From positions 1-32,826 of the forward strand of contig CAMAWN010000049.1 in NCBI GenBank assembly GCA_945861865.1: a stretch of DNA of 32,826 nucleotides, given 5' to 3'. The notes under the pieces are model-generated. The model was not told where the DNA came from and searched no databases. It saw only the letters and a program-made list of their open reading frames with translations. Position numbers and translations under genes: made by a program. This DNA is from Candidatus Kuenenia stuttgartensis (lineage in GTDB: Bacteria > Planctomycetota > Planctomycetia > Planctomycetales > Planctomycetaceae). Shown one piece after another: positions 24,232-32,795 of this stretch (positions within the stretch are counted from its first letter, which is position 1; each line of letters starts with the position of its first letter).

Positions 24232-25383
24232 CTAGTCAGCAATGCGACACACGACCTTCAGGTCGTCCATGAAGGAATGGGGGTGCTGAAGCGCCGAGAG
24301 CAGTTCATCCAGGCCATGGAGTTCTCCGGTAATCAGCGGGCTCAGGTCGCATTTTGGATCAGCAAGAATTTCCAGGCTGTGACTCAGAAAACCGACGTGG
24401 CCGCGAGCGCCGCGGATTCCATAACCGTTGGTGATTAACGCACCGGGAGAGGCACTCTGCCGGCCGGCTCTCGCCACGGTGACCAGCGTGCCGGTCGATG
24501 CAACGGAAGACATCACGTCGTCGATGTCGATGGACCCGCACGCATCGAACACGACCGACGGGCCTGCATCCGCTAACAGGCAACCGTGGCGAACTTCATT
24601 TCCAGATGACACAACGTCGAAACCGAAGCCTTCAGCGACAGTGCTAGCCAGCACGCGGCGGCGATCATTCGGCTCGACGACCACCACACGGCTGAACCCG
24701 CGGTACTTCGCACCGGTCGCAATCAAACATCCGATGGGGCCGCCACCGAAAATCAGAGCCGTGCGTACCCAGCCTGCCAGCGACCGTTCGCCTTCCCAGA
24801 GAGCGTTCAGAGCAACACCGAGAGGTTCAGCGAGCGTTCCGAGCCGAATGGCCGTTTCTCGCCCCTTTGCCTTGATCAATCCATTGATGCAGTAGAGTGA
24901 CTTTGCCGGAAGCGTGGCGTGAGTGGCGAAGACCCCGTCAGTTTCGAACCCGATGAGGTACGCCCGCGGGCAGTAATTGAAATTCCCATCTTCGCAGGTT
25001 GGGCAGTCGTGTCTGCGACATGGAACGAGCGAGTCGCTGGTCACGATCTGGCCTGGCTCGAACTCGACGACACCCGGGCCACACGCAATCACTTCCGCCG
25101 TCATCTCGTGACCAAGAACAATCGGCCAGCCCGAGGCAGGTCCAGCGAAACATGAATATCCGTCTTCATCAGCTTCGACCGCGTGAATGTCGCTCCCGCA
25201 AAGGGAGACCCACAACACGCGAAGCTGAACCATGCCAACACCCGGCGGCTTGAGGTCCAGGTCGGACAGACGGAGGTGTGGGTCGCGATAGAGTGCTGCT
25301 GCTCCCCCGTAACCGCTGCGCGGCTTTTCGTCGGCGGCGATGATGATTCCTCGCGGTTTATCATCTTTCAAAATCTTGTGCAT
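24232..25383 (-). CDS. Zinc-dependent medium-chain dehydrogenase
   Basis: This 383-aa NAD(P)-dependent alcohol or polyol dehydrogenase-like enzyme starts at ATG 25383, with GGAG upstream. The catalytic zinc site has Cys62 (LCGSDIH), His92-Glu93 (LGHEM) and Glu186 (LAEPLGVALNAL). The structural zinc site is Cys122, Cys127, Cys130 and Cys138 in 'CRRHDCPTCEDGNFNYC', with slightly wider first spacing than usual. The Rossmann domain has 'ALIFGGGPIGCLIA' and 'VVVVEPNDRRR', where Glu237 suggests NAD preference. The first 30 residues ('IIIAADEKPRSGYGGAAALY') are an unusual extension. It is the first gene of the minus-strand cluster, divergent from the deaminase gene. Confidence 0.88.
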   Translation of the reverse strand: MHKILKDDKPRGIIIAADEKPRSGYGGAAALYRDPHLRLSDLDLKPPGVGMVQLRVLWVSLCGSDIHAVEADEDGYSCFAGPASGWPIVLGHEMTAEVIACGPGVVEFEPGQIVTSDSLVPCRRHDCPTCEDGNFNYCPRAYLIGFETDGVFATHATLPAKSLYCINGLIKAKGRETAIRLGTLAEPLGVALNALWEGERSLAGWVRTALIFGGGPIGCLIATGAKYRGFSRVVVVEPNDRRRVLASTVAEGFGFDVVSSGNEVRHGCLLADAGPSVVFDACGSIDIDDVMSSVASTGTLVTVARAGRQSASPGALITNGYGIRGARGHVGFLSHSLEILADPKCDLSPLITGELHGLDELLSALQHPHSFMDDLKVVCRIAD

Positions 25384-25627
25384 TTGCGTTTCTCCACTGC
25401 GACCCCGGTCGGTGCGAACAAGGAGCACCTCCACGAATTCGCCGGAATTGAAAACGCAACCACTGTCCGCAAAATGTCGCCATCGGAAATTCTGGAATTT
25501 TTCCCAAGTCCCAAGCGGTAGATGTGACGGCAGAGTTCATCACGGACATAATGGGGGTGACGCATCAAACGTGCCGATCAAGCGGCTGGTCTTAAGCTGC
25601 CGAATGACACTTTTCCGGAGGCCGGAC
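25384..25627. promoter_or_regulatory. Divergent control region of the metabolic cluster
   Basis: These 244 bases separate the divergent dehydrogenase and deaminase genes, so promoters for both must lie here. AAATTC-TG-GAATTT (25487-25500) is a short dyad that could be an operator. I could not fix -35/-10 boxes with confidence. GGAGG stands six bases before the deaminase start. Confidence 0.35.
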
Positions 25628-26098
25628 ATGATCGACTTTGTGCAGCGGACGCTTGACTTGGCCATGAAGAATGTTGACGAAGGCGGGAGGCCATTCGCTT
25701 GCGTGATTGCACGGAACGGCATTGTGCTAGCAGAGGCTCCCAATCTCGTCGCACAGACGAACGATCCAACCGCACACGCCGAGATCGTCGCAATCAGGAG
25801 GGCGGCGGCAATCCTCGGAACGGAGCACTTTGACGGCTGCGAGTTCTACATTCTGGCCCATCCCTGCCCGATGTGTCTCTCCGCTATGTACTATTGCAGT
25901 CCGGATCGAGTGACATTCATTACCACCCGTGAAGAGTACGCGACCTATTACGTCGACGACCGTCGTTGGTTTGACCTTGGCGATTTCTATGCCGAGATCA
26001 GCAAGCCGTGGCAAGAGCGGCGGATGCCAATGGCTCATGCCCCCCATCCTGATGGCATTCTCGTCTACCGTCGCTGGAAGGAGCTAAACCAGCCATGA
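25628..26098 (+). CDS. Nucleoside/guanine-deaminase-like zinc enzyme
   Basis: This 156-aa member of the cytidine-deaminase-like superfamily starts at ATG 25628 after GGAGG. Zinc ligand and proton-shuttle motifs are intact: His50-Ala-Glu52 in 'NDPTAHAEIVAIRRAA', and Cys80/Cys83 in 'ILAHPCPMCLSAMYY'. The sequence around them is closest, from memory, to guanine deaminases of the GuaD type and related nucleoside deaminases, except that the usual Glu before the PCxxC is His here. The C-terminal region ('PWQERRMPMAHAPHPDGI') fits the family's substrate lid. It should hydrolyse an amino group of a purine-like or pterin-like base. It is divergent from the dehydrogenase cluster and may belong to the same pathway. 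It is separated from the convergent receiver gene by 95 bases. Confidence 0.85.
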   Translation: MIDFVQRTLDLAMKNVDEGGRPFACVIARNGIVLAEAPNLVAQTNDPTAHAEIVAIRRAAAILGTEHFDGCEFYILAHPCPMCLSAMYYCSPDRVTFITTREEYATYYVDDRRWFDLGDFYAEISKPWQERRMPMAHAPHPDGILVYRRWKELNQP

Positions 26099-26193
26099 GC
26101 GGCGACAGAAGTTCTTATCGTGGTGCTCCCGACGGTTTGGAGCGGCGACAGCAATGATGTTTCGGCTCAAATGCTCCGCCGAGTCGACGGTTC

Positions 26194-28413
26194 TCATAGC
26201 ACACGGACAATGAGTCGGAAGCCTTCCTTGCCGACGCACTTCAAGATCTGGTGTGCAGCCTTCGCCTGCTCGTCCGCAGGTAGGTGGGCGAGCCACTGCT
26301 TCGCAATGTGCTTGCGGAGCGACTGGATGGCACTGTTGAGCGCTGCGTCCGGATTCGTCGCATCCATGTAAATTTCGTACAGCGTGCTTGGTGGAACGCA
26401 ATCGGTTCGAGCGCACAGGAGGTTCAGCAACAGGGCCGCCGCTTTCCTCGAAGTGGGCCGCACGGGATTTCCGTCTACCCGCAGGTGATCCATCAAGTCT
26501 TGCGGCTTCAAATTCTCTGGGTCATCCGGCAAGTGGACGCACAAAATGAAAGGGACGTCTAGGGCGGGGTACCGAGCACGGCGCATTGCTTCTTTTTCCT
26601 TCTGAAACACCTTGATGACCAGGGCGGACGTGTCCACGGAACTGAGTCCCCCGCGGTTCGAACTAATTTTGGGAATGAAGTCATACGGCCGGAGTCCGAA
26701 CCTCTCCGCTCGCGCTCGGAAGGAGTCGTCTTTGACAGCACCGCTAAACACTACCTTGACAAGGTCTGCTGCCTGGTGCGGATCAAGCCCTTCGAGAAAC
26801 TTGAGGCCACCATCGGGTTCGATCGCCTCGCCTCCAGAGATCATCGGCAATTGTATATCGAGGCACACCAACCACGGCTTCTGCTTTCTCGCGAGTTGGA
26901 TCGCCCCGTTAACGGAGTCGGCTATTATTGTGCGGTAGCCCTGAAGGTCAAGAACGTTGGCAATTGCTGAAGCGACTTCGGGTTGGTCCTCCACGATCAT
27001 GATCGTCCCCGTGTCTGCCTCAGGGGCTTTGCCCAAAGGCTCCAGCGTGGCGACCAACTGATAATAGGACTCGCCGTCTACGTCGGTGGTTGTGAGAATG
27101 TCGAATTCCGGGTGACACTGCTTGCCGGTATTCTCCTCCCATCGTGCGCGGAGTTCCTTACGTAGCCGTGAGACAGCATCATGTGCGCTGGCATTCTTGT
27201 TTCCTTCCCTCGACAACGGATTCCGGTATTCGCGAGCCAAAACGAGCGCCTCCTCCAGGTGCGACTTCGAGAGTCTTCTGCTGCGGGTTTTGGCGAGCTC
27301 CAACAGCAAGTCGAACATCTGGGGTTGGGTGAGTGTGAACTCTGCCTCCTCTCCATCATGCTTGAGGCGAACGATGCGGCCGTTCGGGTTGAGACTGATC
27401 TGCCAGTCTGGCGGCACACTCATCAGGTTCCAAATCGCCTCGCGGAGTTGCTGTTCCGTGTCCGCCCCCTTGATGAGGTAATTCGCAGCCATGCGGAACG
27501 CCTGGAGTTGATGCACGAGGCTGTTGTGGGGGGCTGTGACCACGATAACGGATGCACGTGGGCAGTGAGTGTGGATGGTCTTCAGGAGTGCGATCCCTTC
27601 GTCATGCATGTCGGTCGACTTATCGGCACCGGGTAGTCCCAGATTGAGGATAACGATCGAGTTCACCTTCGGATGTTTCTTCGCGTGCGTGGTGATTGCC
27701 GCCTCCGCATCCTGCCGGTTCACATAGTCCGTCTTCTCCAGTTCGATAACGTTGTCCGATCTAAGCCGGTCTCGGACGGCTTCGACACCGCGCCGGTATT
27801 TGCTAGCCCACACCCGGTCATCCTCAATGATGAAGACGTGCCAATTAAGAGAATCGCCCTGCCCGTTGGGTTCAACATTGCCCCGGCGGGCTGCTCTCGC
27901 CGAAGTTGCAATGTCGGCCCGAACTTTGTCGAGCTTCTTGAACACAGATTTCAGAGCGCTCACGTCCACTTTGCGCATGGCTTCGTAAGCAAACTTGAGA
28001 TCCGCGTCGATGCCATAATGTTTCGCGTACTTCAGTGCGTGAGACGAGGGCGATTGCGGGGCCGTGAGCATCGCCAAGGAGTTGTTAAGTTGATGAATCA
28101 AGCGAGCCACGTTCGGGGCGAGGGGATTGACCTTGTCGAACAACGCTGCCAACTCGCGAATCAATGTGTCGGATTGCGAAAGAATGGACGGATCGATGTT
28201 GCCGTTGCGGTAGAGCGGACCCAGTCTCGCGACGAGAGCGTCATGGATTCGACGGTATTCGGTCGACTTCTTAAGCCGTGTATCGACCTGTTCATGACTG
28301 GCACGGAGGAGGACTGCGAACCGCAGGGACAGGTACTTCCACGCATTGAGAAAATCGCCGCAGGTCCACACAGCGGTCGCGAACACGAGATCGTCGTCGA
28401 TTGGGAATTTCAT
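26194..28413 (-). CDS. Tandem receiver/winged-helix regulator with Asn in first receiver
   Basis: This is a 739-aa protein starting at ATG 28413, with AAAGGA five bases upstream. Residues 1-180 are helical and include 'VARLIHQLNNSLAML' (His107), which resembles the H-box of histidine kinases, with no ATPase after it. Residues 192-325 are a receiver-like domain (FIIEDDRVWA, VVTA, LIKG) whose acceptor site reads VILNLGLPG, so Asn257 replaces Asp. Residues 340-455 look like an OmpR-type winged helix ('FTLTQPQMFDLLLELAK'). Residues 470-600 are a second receiver with acceptor Asp519 (CLDIQLP), IVEDQP and Lys582. Residues 640-739 look like a second winged helix ('RKAAALLLNLLCAR'). It is the last gene of the three-gene operon and is probably its output. 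Confidence 0.8.
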   Translation of the reverse strand: MKFPIDDDLVFATAVWTCGDFLNAWKYLSLRFAVLLRASHEQVDTRLKKSTEYRRIHDALVARLGPLYRNGNIDPSILSQSDTLIRELAALFDKVNPLAPNVARLIHQLNNSLAMLTAPQSPSSHALKYAKHYGIDADLKFAYEAMRKVDVSALKSVFKKLDKVRADIATSARAARRGNVEPNGQGDSLNWHVFIIEDDRVWASKYRRGVEAVRDRLRSDNVIELEKTDYVNRQDAEAAITTHAKKHPKVNSIVILNLGLPGADKSTDMHDEGIALLKTIHTHCPRASVIVVTAPHNSLVHQLQAFRMAANYLIKGADTEQQLREAIWNLMSVPPDWQISLNPNGRIVRLKHDGEEAEFTLTQPQMFDLLLELAKTRSRRLSKSHLEEALVLAREYRNPLSREGNKNASAHDAVSRLRKELRARWEENTGKQCHPEFDILTTTDVDGESYYQLVATLEPLGKAPEADTGTIMIVEDQPEVASAIANVLDLQGYRTIIADSVNGAIQLARKQKPWLVCLDIQLPMISGGEAIEPDGGLKFLEGLDPHQAADLVKVVFSGAVKDDSFRARAERFGLRPYDFIPKISSNRGGLSSVDTSALVIKVFQKEKEAMRRARYPALDVPFILCVHLPDDPENLKPQDLMDHLRVDGNPVRPTSRKAAALLLNLLCARTDCVPPSTLYEIYMDATNPDAALNSAIQSLRKHIAKQWLAHLPADEQAKAAHQILKCVGKEGFRLIVRVL

Positions 28414-28437
28414 GCTAATCCTTTCGGAAACCCGGCG

Positions 28438-28971
28438 CTACGGGCCGTTCGGGTCGGAAATCAGGAATCGCTTAAGCCGTTCTAACGCGGCCTCGTATCC
28501 CGGGAGGCCGCCACGCGCTGCGGCGGTGAACTCTGCAATTAGTGCGCGATGCTCCGCAGCAGAGTCGCCTTCACCGATGGAGTACACGAACACGCCGCGC
28601 CGGTTCCTCCCCTCAAGTTCCAGATGCACCTCTGGCTGCAGCATCGTTTCATCGGTCCCGTCGTTGTCGTGGATCGCTACAACAATCGGCCGATTCGCCG
28701 AGACATCGATCATCGCCTGCATGGCGATCCACACTTTGTCAGGCTCTCTACCCCAGGCAACGCACACATCAATGCACTCGGGGCTGGCCAATCCCGCTTC
28801 AGCACATGCCGCTTCGAGTGCCGGTGCGTCACTAATCCGCCCAGGAATGCATCCGGAAGAATGAAAGAACGCAACCCACGATGCTTCATCAAGGCCCCAA
28901 AGGGGCCATTCGTCCGGCAGCCAAGCGTTAGCACGCGTATGAATGACGATGATCGGTCGGGGTGGATTCAC
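28438..28971 (-). CDS. Hypothetical protein coupled to the kinase-like gene
   Basis: This encodes a 177-aa protein. GTG 28971 overlaps the kinase stop in GTGA, a 4-base overlap typical of translational coupling, so I chose it over longer in-frame starts that lie wholly inside the kinase gene. It has an alternating alpha/beta look: strands 'RPIIVIHTRANAW', 'CIDVCVAWGRE' and 'RPIVVAIHDNDG', then 'EHRALIAEFTAAARGG' and a C-terminal helix. I see no receiver acceptor pattern, signal peptide or membrane helix, and I do not recognise a family. Its position between kinase and regulator suggests a dedicated partner, for example an adaptor, phosphotransfer modulator or effector. That is inference from context only. 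The gap to the regulator is 24 bases. Confidence 0.75.
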   Translation of the reverse strand: MNPPRPIIVIHTRANAWLPDEWPLWGLDEASWVAFFHSSGCIPGRISDAPALEAACAEAGLASPECIDVCVAWGREPDKVWIAMQAMIDVSANRPIVVAIHDNDGTDETMLQPEVHLELEGRNRRGVFVYSIGEGDSAAEHRALIAEFTAAARGGLPGYEAALERLKRFLISDPNGP

Positions 28972-31900
28972 GTCGGCACTCCCTTCGCAGATGCGAGCGT
29001 CGCAATCAGGTCCGGTTTGCACAGCTCGGGGTAGAGGGCATTCTTGATCACGGAAAACTCGACGAAGGGCAGTTTCGGTAGAACCCGGGTTTTCCGAACT
29101 ACTCCCCGCCCCGAAGTGACGACGACGATTGGAGCGACCCGATAGAGTTGCCTGAACCACTCGCGAACGGCATCCTCAGTTACGCTTTGGAAAAGCGTGT
29201 CAATCAAGCCTTGGTGAATGATCACGAAGTCGGGCTTCACCGACTCAATTTGCCGTGATTCGCCCTCGATCCTCACTTTTCCATTTGAGGCAACGAGTGG
29301 GCGGCACCAAAGTGTTCCCCTTCTCGGGTCGTCGAGATCGATGCCCTCGTCCGGCGGTATCGGCAGGCGATTCCGATCGACTCGGTCTCCGGCGACGGCT
29401 GTAGCCATTTCGTTCGGGGACGAATGCGAGGCGCAGATCGGATGGACCGTCACACCTCCGAGCACCGCCCTTCGCACGCTGTACTGTGGGTAGCAGTTGG
29501 CCGCGTTCAGCGCGTCGTGACGGAGTGGGTATTCCGCACGGTAGTCGTGATGGGTCGATTCCACCGTTTTAGGCGAGAGAACCTGCATGGCCGCTTCGGC
29601 GACCCGTTCGTCGATCACGACCACCTTCCCCATGCCAGCCTCGTACAACGCTAGGAGGAAGCTGTTGAACGCAAACGCGTCCGAGGATGGATGAGCCAGG
29701 GCGTTGAAAGTCTTCGCGGTTGTGTCACCTGAGTTCATCCACGGCTTAGACGTCAACTTGCTCTTCGTTAGGAGCGCCGTGTGGTTGTCGTAGACAACGG
29801 TCGTCTCCGTGTCATTCTCTCGCAGGAAATTGACGATGGTGTCGGGCACGTCTCCCCGCTTCGATTGGACCCAGACCTTGTTTGAATTTGAATCGGTCCT
29901 CAGCACTGCGACGTTCAGAACTTCGTTAACTGCCTCCGCGTGGAGCAGGTTCTTACTCAATTGCTCTTCCCAGCGATCAAAGGGCGGGAAGTTCTCCGTC
30001 CGCTGGAACGAAACGATCAGCGTCCCTTTCGCTGGATTGCGACCACCGTGGTACTTCAGGGCGATCCACACTGCGTGTAATCTCAGGAGAAATACTTCCC
30101 AGTCTGCGCGGGTCGCATTCGGTTGTGGCAGCGCGACCGGCTCCGCCGCCACCTGGATGCGCCGCACGGGAATACAGGTCGCGTCATGAGACGATTCAGC
30201 GACCCGCATATCGAGCTCCTGTTGAAGCCGACCGGCGAGGTTGTCCGGTGCGTACGCCAGAAGTCGGTATGGCAGGCACTGGTGGAACTCGGCGAGCTCT
30301 TCAAACTGCGCCGGCCACCGATCAGCGACGCTCATGTCGATTAAAGCCATCTGGTAACCGGTGCGTGACCGGGCTAGGTCCGCAATGTGACGGAAGCGCT
30401 CGACACCGTTGGCGACACCAACAAGGTTGACCGGTAGAGAGATTGTTTCCGAGACCACGGCGAGACAGCATGGTCGCTTGAGGAGAATCCGGGTGCAGAG
30501 GAAGGAATTCGGCGCGTCGTTCGGAACCTCGGCTCCCGCCAAGGTGACCGCTTGGACCGTTACGCAATCAGAGTGGGACCGATCTTCGGAGTGCATCAAG
30601 AACCGGGCACAGGTAACAATCTCCTGGATGCCCCAGTCGACATCGTGGAGCAGGCCCGTGTGCTCGTCGATGAGTGGCGAGCGATACTTCTCGGCCATCT
30701 GGTCGACGAGAAAAATCGGGGACGAACATTCTGGGCGTTGCTCGCGGTTCTCGCCGAAATTGTCCCAGACCCGCAAGGAGACATATCCGGGCTTTTCGTT
30801 TTCCAGTGCAAGGTAGACCTGGAAGCAGCTTTGGCCATCTTTCTGGCCGTACTTCACGGAGTTCCGGAGTAGGTTTTCCAGCAGCACATAGATCGCATGC
30901 GCCCCGCAGGGGCCTTCGGGGATCATCACAGCGCAGTCGGTTGGAATCTCGACCTTATCGGGATGGTCGCGCGTGACTGGAAGGGTGAAGGTCGTGTCGT
31001 TCACTCTGATGACGAAATCGATTTTGTCCGACCACTGCGCGGTTACCAGGTTCCGAACTACGACATGAAGGCGGGAGATCAAAGGGAGGATGATGTCCTT
31101 GACAAAGTAGAGCGGCTGGTCCCAGACGGGTGGGTCGGTTGTGATCCGCGCGATGAAATCCATGCGGGTCTGGAGGAAGGCGAGGATTGCGTCGATGTCC
31201 TTTCGGACGTCCACGTCATACGGTTCAGTTTTGATTGACGCCAAAACGTGCGAGCCCATGTTGTGCGAGAGGTTGCGCGCCATGATCGCCGCGCGAGCCG
31301 CCCTCTCTCCGTTGCCAATGATCGCCTCGCGGTTCTCGGCCTGCTTCCGCACGCTGTCATGGGTCCAGGCGAGTCCGATCAAGTGGTTCGCTAGGTTCTG
31401 AAAGCAAATCAAGCTCGCGCCACTCAGGGGTTGCTTACTCGCGACGTACAGATAGCTCGCAGACTTGTTCCACGTCGGGAGGCAGTAGTGGCAGAACCAA
31501 CTTGGATCCCACTGTCCCGCTACTGACAATTCACTGACATGGGAGGCGAGGTGTTCAGACGCATTTTCATCGGGAGAGAGGAGCAGATTATTCAGTAACA
31601 TGAGCCGCATCTCTGCATCGGACGGCTGCAGCACCTCCCACTCGATCTGGTCCTGAGGCGGACTCTCACCTCGGGACCGATCGCGGTAGTACCGCCACAC
31701 AATGAAACACCCGAGGTAATCAAAAAACGTCTCCAGACTGCTCCAGGCCAACCAGGATTTGGCCAGAGTCTGGATCAATTCCGCTTGGCCGCGCGTACCG
31801 AGACCAGCCGAGTGCTCCAGTAACTTGAGGAGGCTCCGCAAATCGGAAGAGGATTGGTTGGAAGCTCCGTACAGTCCCGCCGACACAGGATGTGGGGTGA

Positions 31901-32795
31901 CCAACAGATCTTTCACAATTTTTTCAGGCACCTCGAGGAATTCGAACACCTCAGACAGCCACTTCGACACCGATCGGTCACCGGCCTCCGCGCGCTTCCC
32001 CGCGTACCAAGTCGGGATCATCGACAATAAGCGTTTGCTGCGCGTCCCGCGCGCACACAGGCCGATCTCCGGCTGGTCCGGCGGCTCTGGCTGAGACTTC
32101 AGCCATGTCGCGAACTCATTGAATTGGTCGTAGTGCCGACTAGGCCCTACTCGCATCTCGAAAACCGCGCAAGAACGCTTCATCTGGCGCGACCTAGCCA
32201 CGACGAAGGTGCCGATACTGTGCGGTGAGTACCGATCCCAATCCGACCTATAGGGCAGTTTGTTGATGTCACTCATCAGCCCCCAAGCTCGACTCCACCG
32301 CAATTTGTAGGCCGCATCTATCGCGTCCAGCGTCCCCGCTTGGGATGCCGAGGCAACGCGGTCATGCCTGTCAGAACGGCTCACTACCGCGGCGGGAATT
32401 CGCTCGTCGTCGGCATTCCAGAAATTGGTAATCATGAACGTGACACGATTTGAGGTTTTCCTGCACCACTCTTCGTATAGGCCCAATTGTTCTCCGTTCA
32501 CAAAATCGGATTGCAAGTACCTGACGCGGATCTGCTCGATCCACAATAAGTCCGTCTGATCTTCGCCGTGCAGTTTGGGAGTGATGGGGCCGAAGGTCGG
32601 AGAAAGCGCCGCCTGAAAGAAGGACTTCCAGAATCTGCTCCACTCCGACGGTCCGGAATTCTCAAGGTGCTGTCGAGCTAATTGGTCCGTCAGGATGAAG
32701 TCAGCCCAATCCGTGATGCACTTGAACGCACCAACAAGCAGAGGGGACGTGGCTTTGTCGTCGATGGTCGAAGTTAGCATGATCACTTTCACCAT
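28968..32795 (-). CDS. Soluble histidine-kinase-like ATPase with large sensor and C-terminal domains
   Basis: This is a 1275-aa protein with no membrane segment. Residues 1-490 are a helical, probably sensory region I cannot name. 'MARNLSHNMGSHVLASIK' (His511) is an H-box-like helix. The GHKL ATPase domain follows, with N box 'YVLLENLLRNSVKYG' (Asn641, Asn645), G1 'SLRVWDNFG' (Asp678) and a weak G2-like region near 'HDVDWGIQEI'. Residues 775-870 may be receiver-like ('MALIDMSV'). Residues 920-1275 form an unknown C-terminal part with 'GKVVVIDERVAEAAM', 'DFVIIHQGLIDTLF' and 'APIVVVTSGRG'. The start ATG 32795 has only a weak GAGA upstream, and GTG or ATG codons just inside are alternatives. It is the first visible gene of the operon, and more genes may lie upstream beyond the window. 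Confidence 0.75.
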   Translation of the reverse strand: MVKVIMLTSTIDDKATSPLLVGAFKCITDWADFILTDQLARQHLENSGPSEWSRFWKSFFQAALSPTFGPITPKLHGEDQTDLLWIEQIRVRYLQSDFVNGEQLGLYEEWCRKTSNRVTFMITNFWNADDERIPAAVVSRSDRHDRVASASQAGTLDAIDAAYKLRWSRAWGLMSDINKLPYRSDWDRYSPHSIGTFVVARSRQMKRSCAVFEMRVGPSRHYDQFNEFATWLKSQPEPPDQPEIGLCARGTRSKRLLSMIPTWYAGKRAEAGDRSVSKWLSEVFEFLEVPEKIVKDLLVTPHPVSAGLYGASNQSSSDLRSLLKLLEHSAGLGTRGQAELIQTLAKSWLAWSSLETFFDYLGCFIVWRYYRDRSRGESPPQDQIEWEVLQPSDAEMRLMLLNNLLLSPDENASEHLASHVSELSVAGQWDPSWFCHYCLPTWNKSASYLYVASKQPLSGASLICFQNLANHLIGLAWTHDSVRKQAENREAIIGNGERAARAAIMARNLSHNMGSHVLASIKTEPYDVDVRKDIDAILAFLQTRMDFIARITTDPPVWDQPLYFVKDIILPLISRLHVVVRNLVTAQWSDKIDFVIRVNDTTFTLPVTRDHPDKVEIPTDCAVMIPEGPCGAHAIYVLLENLLRNSVKYGQKDGQSCFQVYLALENEKPGYVSLRVWDNFGENREQRPECSSPIFLVDQMAEKYRSPLIDEHTGLLHDVDWGIQEIVTCARFLMHSEDRSHSDCVTVQAVTLAGAEVPNDAPNSFLCTRILLKRPCCLAVVSETISLPVNLVGVANGVERFRHIADLARSRTGYQMALIDMSVADRWPAQFEELAEFHQCLPYRLLAYAPDNLAGRLQQELDMRVAESSHDATCIPVRRIQVAAEPVALPQPNATRADWEVFLLRLHAVWIALKYHGGRNPAKGTLIVSFQRTENFPPFDRWEEQLSKNLLHAEAVNEVLNVAVLRTDSNSNKVWVQSKRGDVPDTIVNFLRENDTETTVVYDNHTALLTKSKLTSKPWMNSGDTTAKTFNALAHPSSDAFAFNSFLLALYEAGMGKVVVIDERVAEAAMQVLSPKTVESTHHDYRAEYPLRHDALNAANCYPQYSVRRAVLGGVTVHPICASHSSPNEMATAVAGDRVDRNRLPIPPDEGIDLDDPRRGTLWCRPLVASNGKVRIEGESRQIESVKPDFVIIHQGLIDTLFQSVTEDAVREWFRQLYRVAPIVVVTSGRGVVRKTRVLPKLPFVEFSVIKNALYPELCKPDLIATLASAKGVPT

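Noticed and set aside
26097-26151. Twice-occurring GAGCGGCGACAG (26097-26108 and 26140-26151) as a CRISPR-like or regulatory repeat
   Set aside because: There are only two 12-base copies, no array and no evident function. It is probably chance in GC-rich DNA.
28968-32795. Kinase-like protein as a classical membrane sensor kinase
   Set aside because: There is no hydrophobic stretch long enough for a membrane helix in 1275 residues and no signal peptide.
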